Shown here piece by piece: positions 16,340 through 25,341 of a stretch of DNA of 64,000 bases. Source of the stretch: Ruminococcaceae bacterium UBA1375 (GTDB lineage Bacteria; Bacillota; Clostridia; Oscillospirales; Ruminococcaceae); NCBI GenBank assembly GCA_002305795.1, contig DBRF01000006.1, positions 1-64,000 of the forward strand. Reading direction: 5' to 3'. Position 1 is the stretch's first letter. Each line of letters starts with the position of its first letter. The notes under the pieces are model-generated. The model saw only the letters and a list, made by a program, of their open reading frames with translations, was not told where the DNA came from and did not search any database. The translations under genes and the position numbers were made by a program.

Positions 16340-17395
16340 ATGGGATTGGCAGGGCGCAAACAGATTGTGCTGGCTGCCGTTGTAGAGCATTATCTCCGCA
16401 CCGGGGAGCCGGTGGGGAGCAAGGCGGTGTTGGAGCACGGGTCCTTAAACGTCTCCAGCGCCACCATCCGAAACGACATGGCTGCCTTGGAACGGGAAGG
16501 GTATCTGGAACAGCCCCACACCTCCGCCGGGCGGATTCCCACGGTGGCCGGGTGCCGGTACTATATCGAACACCTGATGCAGCCCTATGTGCTCTCTCCC
16601 CGGGAACGGGAGGAGATCGACTGCCGCCTGGACCAGGGGGACGGCGCCAACGCTGAGACGGTGGTGCAAAACGCTGCGGACGCCTTGAGCGAGATCACCC
16701 AGCTTGCGGTGGTCAACGCCAGCAACCTGCCCCGGTTCACGGTGATCAGCCAGGTAGAGGTGATTCCCGCCGGGAAACGGCTGTACGCTTTGCTGATGAT
16801 TACCTCTTCGGGGGACATCAAAAACCGAATGTGCCGGCTCAGCGTGGATTTGACTCAGGAGCAGCTCACCTTCTTTGAAAATTTTCTCAGGGAAAATCTG
16901 GTGGGCCAGTCTCCCAGGGACTTGAACCCCGCCCAGCGGCAGAAGCTGGCGGTGGCCATGGGAAGCTACATGCTTTCTTTAAGCCCCCTGCTCCATGCGG
17001 TGTACGAGCTCAGCGAGCAGTTTTACCGGCAGAACATCAACATCAGCGGGGAAGGGAAGCTCCTCCTCCGCCCCGGGTTTGACAGCAGCGGCCTGGTGCG
17101 GTTCTTGGAAGAAAAGAATCAGCTGGCTCAGTTGCTGGGCGGGGCCTTCGGCGGGGTGCAGGTGATCTTCGGCAAAGAGGATTCCCCCTTTGCGGTGAGC
17201 AATTCCTCCCTGCTTTTGGCGCCCTATCAAATGGGCAGCCACCCCGGGGGGAGCTTGGGAATCATCGGTCCGGTGCGGCTGGATTATCGAAAGCTCATCC
17301 CCTACACCGAATATTTCTCCCAGAGCTTATCCCGGCAGTTAGGACAATTCGTGGAAGAAGAACATAAGGAAGGGCGATCTGATGACGGAGAATGA
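16340..17395 (+). CDS. hrcA: heat-inducible transcription repressor
   Basis: A 351-residue repressor with an N-terminal winged helix (VGSKAVLEHGSLNVSSATIRND) and the HrcA C-terminal domain containing GREDS-like FGKEDSPF. It binds CIRCE and is released on heat stress when GroEL is titrated. The length is standard. Its end overlaps the start of grpE by 14 bases, so translation is coupled. Confidence 0.96.
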   Translation: MGLAGRKQIVLAAVVEHYLRTGEPVGSKAVLEHGSLNVSSATIRNDMAALEREGYLEQPHTSAGRIPTVAGCRYYIEHLMQPYVLSPREREEIDCRLDQGDGANAETVVQNAADALSEITQLAVVNASNLPRFTVISQVEVIPAGKRLYALLMITSSGDIKNRMCRLSVDLTQEQLTFFENFLRENLVGQSPRDLNPAQRQKLAVAMGSYMLSLSPLLHAVYELSEQFYRQNINISGEGKLLLRPGFDSSGLVRFLEEKNQLAQLLGGAFGGVQVIFGKEDSPFAVSNSSLLLAPYQMGSHPGGSLGIIGPVRLDYRKLIPYTEYFSQSLSRQLGQFVEEEHKEGRSDDGE

Positions 17396-17966
17396 AATGA
17401 AAAAAGCCAAAAAAGGCAAGCCGGAACAGCAGCCGGAAGCCAACCCGGCCCAGCCGGAACAAGAAGCCAAAAAGCCGGAAGACCAACCGGAAGAAAGCAA
17501 AGAGCAGCCCAGCCCGGCAGAGGATTCTGAGGTGAAAAAGCTCACCGAGGAAAACGCCCAGCTCAAGGACCAGCTTCTGCGCAAGATTGCGGAGTTTGAC
17601 AATTTCCGCAAGCGCACCGTGCGGGAGAAGGAGGAGCTGGCGGCCCATGTGAAGGCAGGGTGCGCCGAGCCCATCATTTCCTTAATCGACAACTTCGAGC
17701 GGGCGCTGAGCTGTCCCTGCTCCGACACCGAGTTTTACAAGGGCATCCAGATGCTCTCCACCCAGTTTTCGGATATGCTGAAAAACCTGGGCATTGAGGA
17801 GATCGAAGCCCTGGGCAAGCCCTTTGACCCCAATCTGCACAATGCGGTGAATCAGGTGCAGGACGACCAGTACCCCGAGAACACCGTTTGCCAGGTGTTC
17901 CAGAAGGGGTATAAGATGGGGGATAAGGTGGTAAGGCACGCCATGGTGGTGGTGGCCAACCCATAA
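17382..17966 (+). CDS. grpE: DnaK nucleotide exchange factor
   Basis: A 194-residue GrpE: a charged, Glu/Lys/Pro-rich first 55 residues, a long coiled coil (EENAQLKDQLLRKIAEFDNFRKRT), then the four-helix/beta domain with the family signature near LGKPFDPNLHNAV and VCQVFQKGYKMGDKVVRHAMVVV. It releases ADP from DnaK. The stop codon lies inside a perfect ten-pair hairpin (17962-17986). Confidence 0.95.
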   Translation: MTENEMKKAKKGKPEQQPEANPAQPEQEAKKPEDQPEESKEQPSPAEDSEVKKLTEENAQLKDQLLRKIAEFDNFRKRTVREKEELAAHVKAGCAEPIISLIDNFERALSCPCSDTEFYKGIQMLSTQFSDMLKNLGIEEIEALGKPFDPNLHNAVNQVQDDQYPENTVCQVFQKGYKMGDKVVRHAMVVVANP

Positions 17967-18400
17967 GTCATAGAAAATGACTTATGAAATCCCTCACTTG
18001 CCAGGCCAGATGTCCGGCCTGCCATCCGGCTTCGCCGGAACCGTTCGGGACTGCGGGTGGCTCCCCTGAGGGGAGCGGTTGGAAACTGCGGATACCGCCC
18101 ACCGTCCTTGAGCGGACAAAGCTTTCCTCTCAAGGGGAAGTCCAGCTTGTCGAAAAAGGTCGCTAGCGGCCTTGGCCCCCTTTGACGAGGGGGCTGTCAG
18201 CGAAGCTGACTGGGGGAGAGAAAGCGAGAAAGATCACTCTATCTTAGGAAGTGCAAAACAGGCTGTTTTCTCTCCCTCCGCCCATGCCGATGGCATGGAC
18301 ACCTCCCTCATCAGAGGGAGGCAAGACGCTAGACTTGTTTCCTAGCATTTCATTTAATTTAAGCGAACCCTTTAGATTTATGATAGAAATTTATAATTCA
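17962..18400. repeat. hairpin and dispersed repeats between grpE and dnaK
   Basis: The gap starts with CATAAGTCAT-AGAAA-ATGACTTATG (17962-17986). It continues with GGCC..GGCC hairpins (18000-18030), CCCCTGAGGGG, a TTGTCGAAAAAG element end (18149-18160), and CCCCCTTTGACGAGGGGG plus GTCAGCGAAGCTGAC hairpins (18177-18214), a word pattern common as interspersed repeats in this group. No gene or CIRCE lies before dnaK. Confidence 0.6.
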
Positions 18401-18422
18401 CAATTTTTGGAGGTAGTATACT

Positions 18423-20285
18423 ATGGGAAAGATTATTGGTATTGACTTGGGCACCACCAACTCCTGCGTGGCCGTGATGGAAAACGGCGAACCGGTGGTC
18501 ATCCCCAACAGCGAAGGCGCTCGGACCACCCCCTCTGTGGTGGCATTCGGCAAAAACGGCGAGCGGATGGTAGGCCAGGTGGCAAAGCGTCAGGCAGTCA
18601 CCAACCATGACCGCACCATCTCCTCCATCAAGCGCCACATGGGCAGCGACTACCGTGTGACCATTGACGGCAAGGCCTATTCTCCCCAGGAAATCAGCGC
18701 CATGATTCTGCAAAAGCTGAAGGCAGACGCGGAAGCCTACCTGGGCGAAACCGTCACCGAAGCGGTGATTACCGTCCCCGCTTACTTCACCGACAGCCAG
18801 CGCCAGGCCACCAAGGACGCCGGTAAAATCGCCGGACTGGACGTAAAGCGGATTATCAACGAGCCCACCGCCGCCGCGTTGGCTTACGGTGTGGATAAGG
18901 AACAGGAACAGAAGATCATGGTCTACGACCTGGGCGGCGGCACTTTCGACGTGTCCATCATTGAGATGGGCGACGGGGTGCAGGAAGTGCTGGCCACCGC
19001 CGGCAACAACAAGCTGGGCGGCGACGACTTCGACCAGCGGATCATCGACTGGATGGTTTCCTCCTTTAAGCAGGAACAGGGCGTGGACCTGTCCAATGAC
19101 AACATGGCCATGCAGCGGTTAAAGGAAGCGGCGGAAAAGGCCAAGATCGAGCTGAGTAACGTCACCACCAGCCAGATCAACCTGCCCTTCATCACCGCCG
19201 ACGCCAACGGCCCCAAGCACCTGGACATGACCCTCACCCGGGCCAAGTTCAATGAGCTCACCGCCGATTTGGTGGAAAAGACCATGGGCCCGGTGCGCCA
19301 GGCTCTCAGCGACTCCGGTTTGAGCCCCAACGATTTGAACAAGATTCTGCTGGTAGGCGGTTCTTCCCGGATTCCCGCCGTGCAGGAAGCGGTAAAGAAC
19401 ATCATGGGCAAGGAAGGCTTCAAGGGCATCAACCCCGATGAATGCGTGGCTATCGGCGCTTCCATCCAGGGCGGCGTGCTGGGCGGCGAGGTCAAGGGCC
19501 TGCTGCTGCTGGACGTCACTCCCCTGAGCCTGGGCATTGAAACCCTGGGCGGCGTCTGCACCAAGATGATTGAGCGGAACACCACCATCCCCACCAAGAA
19601 GAGCCAGATTTACTCCACCGCCGCCGACGGCCAGACCAGTGTGGAAATCCACATTCTCCAGGGCGAACGGGAATTTGCCAAGGACAACAAGAGCCTGGGT
19701 ATGTTCCATCTGGACGGCATTGCCCCCGCTCCCCGTGGGGTGCCTCAGATCGAAGTGACCTTCGACATCGACGCCAACGGCATTGTCCACGTTTCCGCCA
19801 AGGATTTGGGCACCGGCAAGGAGCAGCAGATCACCATTACCTCCTCCACCAATATGTCCAAGGAAGACATTGATAAAGCGGTGAAGGAAGCCCAGGCCTA
19901 CGCTGCCGAGGATAAGAAGCGCAAGGAAGAGGTGGACACCCGCAACGGCGCCGACCAGCTGATTTTCCAGTGCGAGAAGGCCATGAGCGACGCCGGGGAT
20001 AAGATCACCCAGGCGGATAAGGATACCGTCCAGCCCAAGATCGACGCCTTGAAGGAAGCCCTGAAGGGAACCAACATCGACGACATCAAGGCAAAGCAGG
20101 AGGAACTGCAAAAGGCCTTCTACGCCATCAGCGAAAAGATGTACCAGCAGGCGGCGGCTCAGCAGCAGGCAGCCCAGGGTCAGGCCGGTCCCAACAACAT
20201 GGGCGGCAACCCCGGCGGCCAGAACAACAATAACAACGGCGGCGACGACGGCTATGTGGACGCCGACTTCACTGAAGTGAAATAA
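18423..20285 (+). CDS. dnaK: Hsp70 chaperone
   Basis: A 620-residue DnaK that folds client proteins with DnaJ and GrpE using ATP. The ATPase domain shows IIGIDLGTTNSCVAVM, VYDLGGGTFDVSI and the linker DVTPLSLGIETLGG; the C-terminus is a Gln/Asn/Gly-rich tail ending YVDADFTEVK. The start follows TTGGAGGTAG. It sits between grpE and dnaJ and should be under CIRCE control by readthrough across a 456-base gap. Confidence 0.98.
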   Translation: MGKIIGIDLGTTNSCVAVMENGEPVVIPNSEGARTTPSVVAFGKNGERMVGQVAKRQAVTNHDRTISSIKRHMGSDYRVTIDGKAYSPQEISAMILQKLKADAEAYLGETVTEAVITVPAYFTDSQRQATKDAGKIAGLDVKRIINEPTAAALAYGVDKEQEQKIMVYDLGGGTFDVSIIEMGDGVQEVLATAGNNKLGGDDFDQRIIDWMVSSFKQEQGVDLSNDNMAMQRLKEAAEKAKIELSNVTTSQINLPFITADANGPKHLDMTLTRAKFNELTADLVEKTMGPVRQALSDSGLSPNDLNKILLVGGSSRIPAVQEAVKNIMGKEGFKGINPDECVAIGASIQGGVLGGEVKGLLLLDVTPLSLGIETLGGVCTKMIERNTTIPTKKSQIYSTAADGQTSVEIHILQGEREFAKDNKSLGMFHLDGIAPAPRGVPQIEVTFDIDANGIVHVSAKDLGTGKEQQITITSSTNMSKEDIDKAVKEAQAYAAEDKKRKEEVDTRNGADQLIFQCEKAMSDAGDKITQADKDTVQPKIDALKEALKGTNIDDIKAKQEELQKAFYAISEKMYQQAAAQQQAAQGQAGPNNMGGNPGGQNNNNNGGDDGYVDADFTEVK

Positions 20286-20286
20286 T

Positions 20287-20447
20287 CAAAACGTCTGGCG
20301 ACGTTTTGCTGAGGATCGTTGTTGGGCGAGGGTTTCTTCCGGTGCTTTAGCGCCGCAGAAACCGTTGCAATAACCACATAAGAGAAAAACAGTCAGCGGA
20401 TAGCATTCCAGACCCGGCCCGGGGAATACTGGGTCTGAGTCTGGAAT
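20287..20447 (+). other. two hairpins between dnaK and dnaJ
   Basis: AAAACGTC-TGGC-GACGTTTT lies directly after the dnaK stop, without a U run, and a nine-pair stem (20405-20413 with 20439-20447) encloses a CCCGGCCCGGG core. These could set RNA stability or partial termination. Confidence 0.5.
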
Positions 20448-20472
20448 CTGTCCCGTTTGAGGGGGAACAACC

Positions 20473-21630
20473 GTGGCGGATAAGAGAGATTATTACGAGG
20501 TGCTGGGGGTGCAAAAAGGCGCCGGGCAGGACGAAATTAAAAAAGCCTACCACAAGCTGGCCAAGCAGTACCACCCCGACCTGCACCCTGGGGACAAAGA
20601 AGCAGAACAAAAATTCAAAGAGGTCAACGAAGCCTACGAGGTGCTCAGCGATGAGCAGAAGCGGGCCAAGTACGACCGGTTCGGCCACGCCGGGGTGGAC
20701 CCCAACTACGGGGCAGGCGGTCCGGGAGGGGCCGGGGGATTTGGCGGTTTCTCCGATTTAGGGGACATCTTCGAGAGCTTCTTCGGAGGCGGTTTCGGGG
20801 GCAGCACCCGCCGTGCCAACCCCAACGCACCCCGCCGGGGCAGCGACATCCGCACCAGCATTGTGCTGGACTTTATGGAAGCCTGCCACGGCTGTACCAA
20901 AACCGTAACCATCAACCGGCAGGAAAACTGTTCCGCCTGCCACGGCACCGGCTGCGCTGCGGGGAAAAGCCCCCAGACCTGTCCGGACTGCCATGGCACC
21001 GGCCAGGTGCAGTACGTTCAGCGCACGCCTCTGGGCAGCATGAGCACCTCCCGGCCCTGTCCCAAGTGCGGGGGCAAGGGACAGATCATCAACGACCCCT
21101 GCGCCAAGTGCGGCGGAACGGGGCGGGAAAATGTCCGCAAGACCATCCAGGTCAACGTCCCTGCCGGCATCGACGACGGCCAGACCTTAGCGGTCCGGGG
21201 CCAGGGCAATGCCGGATCCAACGGCGGCCCTGCCGGGGACTTGGGGGTTGCGGTGACGGTGCGGCCTGACCCGGTGTTTGAGCGGGACGGCTACGACATC
21301 CATTGCGACTTCCCGGTGAGCTTCTACCAGGCGGTGGCGGGGTGCGAGCTGAAGGTGCCCACCATCGACGGGGAAGTGAAGTACACCATGCCCGCCGGCA
21401 CTCAGCCCGGCACGGTGTTCCGGCTGCGGGGCCGGGGGGTCACCGCCCTCAACGGCCGGGGCCGGGGGGACCAGTACGTCCACATTGTGGTGGAGGTGCC
21501 CAAAAACGTCCGGGGCGAGAGCTTGGCAAAACTCAAAGAGTTTGAAAACACCTTAAACGAAAAAAATTACGCCAAGCAAAAAAGTTTCTTTGACAAATTG
21601 AAACAGCGGTTCGGAACGTCAGGAAACTGA
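20473..21630 (+). CDS. dnaJ: Hsp40 co-chaperone
   Basis: A 385-residue type I DnaJ: J domain with the HPD triad (YHPDLHPGD), Gly/Phe-rich linker (70-120), four CxxCxGxG zinc motifs (CSACHGTG, CPDCHGTG, CPKCGGKG, CAKCGGTG) and the two C-terminal beta domains. It delivers substrates to DnaK and stimulates ATP hydrolysis. GTG start at 20473 behind GAGGGGG. The stop codon lies inside the terminator hairpin at 21613-21636. Confidence 0.97.
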   Translation: MADKRDYYEVLGVQKGAGQDEIKKAYHKLAKQYHPDLHPGDKEAEQKFKEVNEAYEVLSDEQKRAKYDRFGHAGVDPNYGAGGPGGAGGFGGFSDLGDIFESFFGGGFGGSTRRANPNAPRRGSDIRTSIVLDFMEACHGCTKTVTINRQENCSACHGTGCAAGKSPQTCPDCHGTGQVQYVQRTPLGSMSTSRPCPKCGGKGQIINDPCAKCGGTGRENVRKTIQVNVPAGIDDGQTLAVRGQGNAGSNGGPAGDLGVAVTVRPDPVFERDGYDIHCDFPVSFYQAVAGCELKVPTIDGEVKYTMPAGTQPGTVFRLRGRGVTALNGRGRGDQYVHIVVEVPKNVRGESLAKLKEFENTLNEKNYAKQKSFFDKLKQRFGTSGN

Positions 21631-21636
21631 CGTTCC
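21613..21636 (+). terminator. hairpin at the dnaJ stop codon (first copy)
   Basis: GGAACGTCAG-GAAA-CTGACGTTCC, ten perfect pairs with a GNRA loop. The same hairpin recurs at 21863-21886 with a GTAA loop. Confidence 0.65.
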
Positions 21637-21862
21637 TCAGACTGTAGAAAAAGTAAAATTTAGGTCAAGCCTTTTTAAAGGCTTGTGGGGTTGCAAGGGG
21701 CAAAGCCCCTGCAATGGAAATTATTTGTCCTAAAAATTCTTATTTCTGTCTTATTCTTGCAAAAAAGTTGTGGAAGTGACGAACTTGAATCCGCCCGCCC
21801 AACGGCGTAGAGCCGAGGGCGGGTCAATCTGGAAACATCCGAACCCTTTTTCGACAAGCTGC
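21637..21862. repeat. dispersed element bracketed by two copies of the dnaJ hairpin
   Basis: Starts ACTGTAGAAAAAGT (21641-21654) and ends CTTTTTCGACAAGCTG (21847-21862); the ends are imperfect inverted repeats. Inside are an AAGCCTTT..AAAGGCTT hairpin, GGGGCAAAGCCCC, and GCCCGCCCAACGGCG...GGGCGGG. Related to 49432-49698 and, inverted, 35099-35332. Confidence 0.7.
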
Positions 21863-21886
21863 GGAACGTCAGGTAACTGACGTTCC
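21863..21886 (+). repeat. second copy of the dnaJ terminator hairpin
   Basis: GGAACGTCAG-GTAA-CTGACGTTCC, differing from 21613-21636 by one loop base, with matching flanks (CGG before, NAG after). It acts as the direct repeat on the far side of the element. Confidence 0.8.
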
Positions 21887-22126
21887 TGAGTCCGCCCTTT
21901 GCGGCCAAAAGTCGGGCCGCAATTTCGCCCGAGGGCGAAAACCGGGTGAACTTTTGTTGAAAGAAACGGAAAACCATATTTTTGGTTTGTTGGAAACAAT
22001 CCACGGGAATCGAACCGGTTCGCCGTCGGATACTAAGGTCGAGGCCGGTTGGCTTCGGCCTTTTTTGTTTGGACAGAAAGCGGCGTGGCGCAAACAGTTT
22101 CCCTTTATAAAACATTCCGGTATCAT

Positions 22127-22155
22127 TTGACAAAAGAGGACTGCATCGGTATAAT
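22127..22155 (+). promoter_or_regulatory. sense promoter of toxin-like cassette 3
   Basis: TTGACA (22127-22132) and TATAAT (22150-22155), 17-base spacer. The predicted leader is about 200 nt. Confidence 0.75.
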
Positions 22156-22360
22156 AAATTTACGGCGCAAGCCTACTCGGGGAAATTCCCCGGGGGAGGA
22201 TAGAACCTTGGATTGATGTTCCAATCCATCTGCAACGGCAGCGGTTGACGCCCCTGATTCTCGATTCGCCTTCCGCCGTTTGGCGAGATGAGAAAAGGGG
22301 GTGGATAATTTCTTGTGATGTCGAAAGAAATACTTCCCTCTTTGGAAAGGGGGAAGTGGT

Positions 22361-22456
22361 ATGAATTACGTTACTTGGCCGGATTTGTTCACATTTTTAT
22401 TGTTGGCAATCACCGCTTTGGACGTGTTTTACAATATTTGGACAAAAAGAAAGTAA
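22361..22456 (+). CDS. type I toxin-like hydrophobic peptide, cassette 3 (31 aa)
   Basis: A 31-codon ORF: MNYVTWPDLFTF, a hydrophobic helix rich in Leu/Ala, then FYNIWTKRK. The ribosome binding site is buried: CTTCCCTCTTT (22333-22343) can pair with AAAGGGGGAAG (22346-22356), and the same arrangement is found in cassette 6. The stop codon lies in the terminator stem. Toxin role is inferred from architecture. Confidence 0.72.
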   Translation: MNYVTWPDLFTFLLLAITALDVFYNIWTKRK

Positions 22457-22533
22457 CCGCTCAAACTAGGCCCTTGAACGGTTACTTCATGTAATCCAAT
22501 GCAGGGACGAACCGTTGTCGGTTCTATCCTTCT
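22445..22533 (-). ncRNA. predicted antisense RNA of cassette 3
   Basis: Minus-strand TTGACA (22563-22568) and TATAAT (22540-22545), 17-base spacer. The RNA has AACCG-ACAA-CGGTT and ends in the shared hairpin. Confidence 0.65.
22452..22490. terminator. two-way terminator of cassette 3
   Basis: A 13-pair stem with one G-U (22452-22464 with 22474-22486) containing the stop codon of the peptide gene. Confidence 0.7.
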
Positions 22534-22693
22534 GCTTTTATTATACTCGGATTTTTCTACCTTGTCAAGATTTTAAAAAGCCGATTTGCTTTTAAAAGGG
22601 AGGCCGGCAGCGAAGCCAACCGGAAAAAATCCCTAAGAACTGCCGAAAGAAAAGCCCGTTTTGATGTATTCCGTCAGAACCGTGTTGGATTTC

Positions 22694-22722
22694 TTGACAA
22701 AAAGGAAAAAATGATGTATGGT
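22694..22722 (+). promoter_or_regulatory. promoter of murA
   Basis: TTGACA (22694-22699) and TATGGT (22717-22722), 17 bases apart. Confidence 0.5.
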
Positions 22723-22925
22723 TTCGGTAAGGAAAGAATCCGAAGCAGGAAAAGAGAAATCTTGGCTGGAAGCTCTTTCCTTTTTTGAACAGATGTGTTA
22801 TACTACTTAAGATAAAGAATTTTCCGGGCGGGACGGCTTTCCGTTTCGCCGTTTTGATAAGACAGGCGCATCTGCGCCGCTGCGCAAACGTCCGTTTCCT
22901 TTCAACAGAAAAGGGGAGATTCCGT

Positions 22926-24212
22926 TTGGAGAAGTATGTGATTCATGGGGGCCACCCCCTTCAGGGCAAGGTGACCATCAGCGGGGCGAAAAACGCCGCT
23001 GTGGGGATTCTGCCTGCCACCATTTTGGCCGAAGGGCCTTGCGTCATTGAAAACGTACCCAACATCAGCGATGTGGGGATTATTTTAGAGATTCTCCGGG
23101 AGATGGGGGCTCAGGTGAAGTACCTGAACCGCTCCACCGTGGAGATTGATACCGCCAGTATTTCGGTGCCGGAAGTACCCTATGAGCTGGCCAAGCATAT
23201 GCGGGCTTCCTACTACTTTTTGGGAGCGCTGCTGGGCCGGTTCCATCAGGCCAAGGTCAGCCTGCCCGGAGGATGCAACTTTGGAGTGCGGCCCATCGAC
23301 CAGCACCTGAAGGGATTCCAAACCCTGGGGGCGGATTACAGCCTGGAATACGGCATGATTGATGTGAGGGCGGACCAGCTCACCGGGGCTCGGATATACT
23401 TCGATGTGGTGACGGTAGGAGCTACCATCAACGTCATGCTGGCGGCGGTGAAAGCCAAGGGTATGACCATCATCGAAAACGCCGCCAAGGAACCCCATAT
23501 TGTGGACCTGGCCAACTTCCTCAACTCCATGGGCGCCAACATCATGGGGGCGGGGACCGACGTAATAAAAATCCGGGGGGTAGACCACCTGTTTGGGGCG
23601 GAATACTCCATCATCCCCGACCAGATTGAGGCGGGGACCTATATGGTGGCGGCAGTGGCCACCAAGGGGGACGTGCTGGTGCAGAACGTCATCCCCAAGC
23701 ATCTGGAAAGCATCACTGCCAAGCTGCAAAAGATCGGGGCGGAGGTTACGGAATTTGACGACGCCGTGCGGGTGCGGTATGTGGGCCCTCTGCAAAAGAC
23801 CAACATCAAGACCCGTCCCCATCCCGGCTTCCCCACCGATATGCAGCCCCAGATCGTCACCCTGCTGTGCCTGGCACAGGGCACCAGCCTGGTCACCGAA
23901 GGGGTGTGGGAGAACCGGTTTAAGTATGTGGACGAGCTGCGCCGGATGGGCGCAGACATTGCGGTGGAAGGCCGGGTCGCCATCATCGAAGGCATCGACC
24001 ACTTCACCGCTGCCCCGGTGCGGGCCACCGACCTTCGTGCCGGAGCCGCCATGGTGATTGCCGCTTTGACCTGCGACGGGGTCACCGAAATCGAGGACAT
24101 CTACCACATCGAGCGGGGCTATGAAGAGATTGTGGAAAAAATCCGGGGTCTGGGGGGCGACATGAAAAAAATCGTCATGCCCGACCCGGCGGCGTTAAGA
24201 CAAGCAAACTGA
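22926..24212 (+). CDS. murA: UDP-N-acetylglucosamine 1-carboxyvinyltransferase
   Basis: A 428-residue enzyme that transfers enolpyruvate from PEP to UDP-GlcNAc, the first committed step of peptidoglycan synthesis. GAKNAAVGILPATILAEGP is the N-terminal UDP-GlcNAc region and LPGGCNFGVRPIDQH holds the active-site Cys that reacts with PEP and fosfomycin. I start at TTG 22926 (LEKYVIHGG), 7 bases after AGGGGAG; a longer in-frame reading to 22785 adds 47 residues not expected in MurA. Confidence 0.95.
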   Translation: MEKYVIHGGHPLQGKVTISGAKNAAVGILPATILAEGPCVIENVPNISDVGIILEILREMGAQVKYLNRSTVEIDTASISVPEVPYELAKHMRASYYFLGALLGRFHQAKVSLPGGCNFGVRPIDQHLKGFQTLGADYSLEYGMIDVRADQLTGARIYFDVVTVGATINVMLAAVKAKGMTIIENAAKEPHIVDLANFLNSMGANIMGAGTDVIKIRGVDHLFGAEYSIIPDQIEAGTYMVAAVATKGDVLVQNVIPKHLESITAKLQKIGAEVTEFDDAVRVRYVGPLQKTNIKTRPHPGFPTDMQPQIVTLLCLAQGTSLVTEGVWENRFKYVDELRRMGADIAVEGRVAIIEGIDHFTAAPVRATDLRAGAAMVIAALTCDGVTEIEDIYHIERGYEEIVEKIRGLGGDMKKIVMPDPAALRQAN

Positions 24213-24223
24213 GAGACCGGAGA

Positions 24224-24269
24224 TGAAAAGCGAGCGGGTCAGCTATGATTTGTTGACCCCTGCTTTTCA
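24224..24269 (+). terminator. hairpin after murA
   Basis: GAAAAGC pairs with GCTTTTC and an inner GGGTCA with TGACCC (24236-24259). No long U run, so termination is uncertain. Confidence 0.45.
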
Positions 24270-24375
24270 AGTAAAACGACGCACCAATTCCAACAAGGCT
24301 TCCCCTTGAGGGGGTGGCTTTGCTGGTTGGCTTTTCCTCCTGCAAAATTGCTTTGCAAGAGCGTCCCGTTCGCCT

Positions 24376-24457
24376 TTGTCCAATGGAAGATATTTTCCAA
24401 AGGAAAATATCAACTATAATTATTCACTATTCATTCTTCATTCTTCACTATTTTATC
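24376..24457. repeat. inverted copy of the GAATGAA-type repeat
   Basis: CCAATGGAAGATATT...TATTCACTATTCATTCTTC, the same family as 11404-11496, within the 310-base gap between murA and the MBL gene. Confidence 0.6.
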
Positions 24458-24522
24458 AATCCCCGCCCCGTTGACCGGGGCGTTTTTCTCAGATTCCACC
24501 CCGGAAAGGATGTTTCAAATTT

Positions 24523-25341
24523 ATGTCCCTGCTTTACTCCCTTTGCAGTTCCTCCAAGGGCAACTGCCACTTTGTGGGCACCCCCCAGTCCGGACTGCTC
24601 ATCGACGGCGGCATCGGTATCCGCAACTATGCCGCCCAGCTGGCTCTGGCAGGGATTTCCCTTTCCGCACCCCAGGCGGTGCTGGTGACCCACGAGCATT
24701 CCGACCACGTCAGCGGCCTGCAAAAGATTGCCCTGCGCCATCACCTGCCGGTGTACGGCACCCCCGGCACTCTGGATGCTTTGGTGCAGAAGGGAATTTT
24801 GGACTACTCTTTGGATTTGCGGGTCATTCAGCCGGGGGAGACGGTGAGCCTGGGCAGCCAGTCCTTCATCGCTATCCCCACCCCCCACGACAGCGCCCAA
24901 AGCTGCTGCTACCGGGTGGAGCAGGGGGACCAGACCGTGATGGTCTGCACCGATCTGGGGCAGATGACCCCGGAGATACATCATGCCCTTTCCGGCTGCG
25001 ACACGGTGCTGCTGGAAAGCAACTACGACGAAGAGCTGATGGCTCACAGCCCCTATCCCTACTTCCTCCGCCGGCGGATTGTGGGCAGCCGGGGACATTT
25101 GTCCAACACCGACTGCGCCAACGAGCTGGTGGAGCTGGCCAAAACGGGGGTGAAGCGGTTTGTGCTGGGGCATCTCAGCCAGGAAAACAACCGCCCGGAG
25201 CTGGCCTACCAAAACGCCCTGTCCGCCCTGCTGGGGGCCGGGGCGGTGCCGGGGGAAGACTTTTCCCTGTGGGTAGCCCCCCGGATCAACAACGGCCGGA
25301 TTGTGTCCACGGAGGAAGCGGCATGTACCGAGTGTGGCTGA
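24523..25341 (+). CDS. MBL-fold hydrolase, WalJ/YycJ family
   Basis: A 272-residue metallo-beta-lactamase-fold protein. The start SLLYSLCSSSKGNCHFV and the metal motif THEHSDHVSG (HxHxDH) match the WalJ/YycJ group, proposed exonuclease-like enzymes linked to cell-wall or DNA maintenance. Further ligands appear at TPHDS, CTDLG and GHLS. The usual walRK genes are absent here; instead it overlaps rlmH by 19 bases, and the YycJ-RlmH pairing is known in Firmicutes. Confidence 0.85.
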   Translation: MSLLYSLCSSSKGNCHFVGTPQSGLLIDGGIGIRNYAAQLALAGISLSAPQAVLVTHEHSDHVSGLQKIALRHHLPVYGTPGTLDALVQKGILDYSLDLRVIQPGETVSLGSQSFIAIPTPHDSAQSCCYRVEQGDQTVMVCTDLGQMTPEIHHALSGCDTVLLESNYDEELMAHSPYPYFLRRRIVGSRGHLSNTDCANELVELAKTGVKRFVLGHLSQENNRPELAYQNALSALLGAGAVPGEDFSLWVAPRINNGRIVSTEEAACTECG

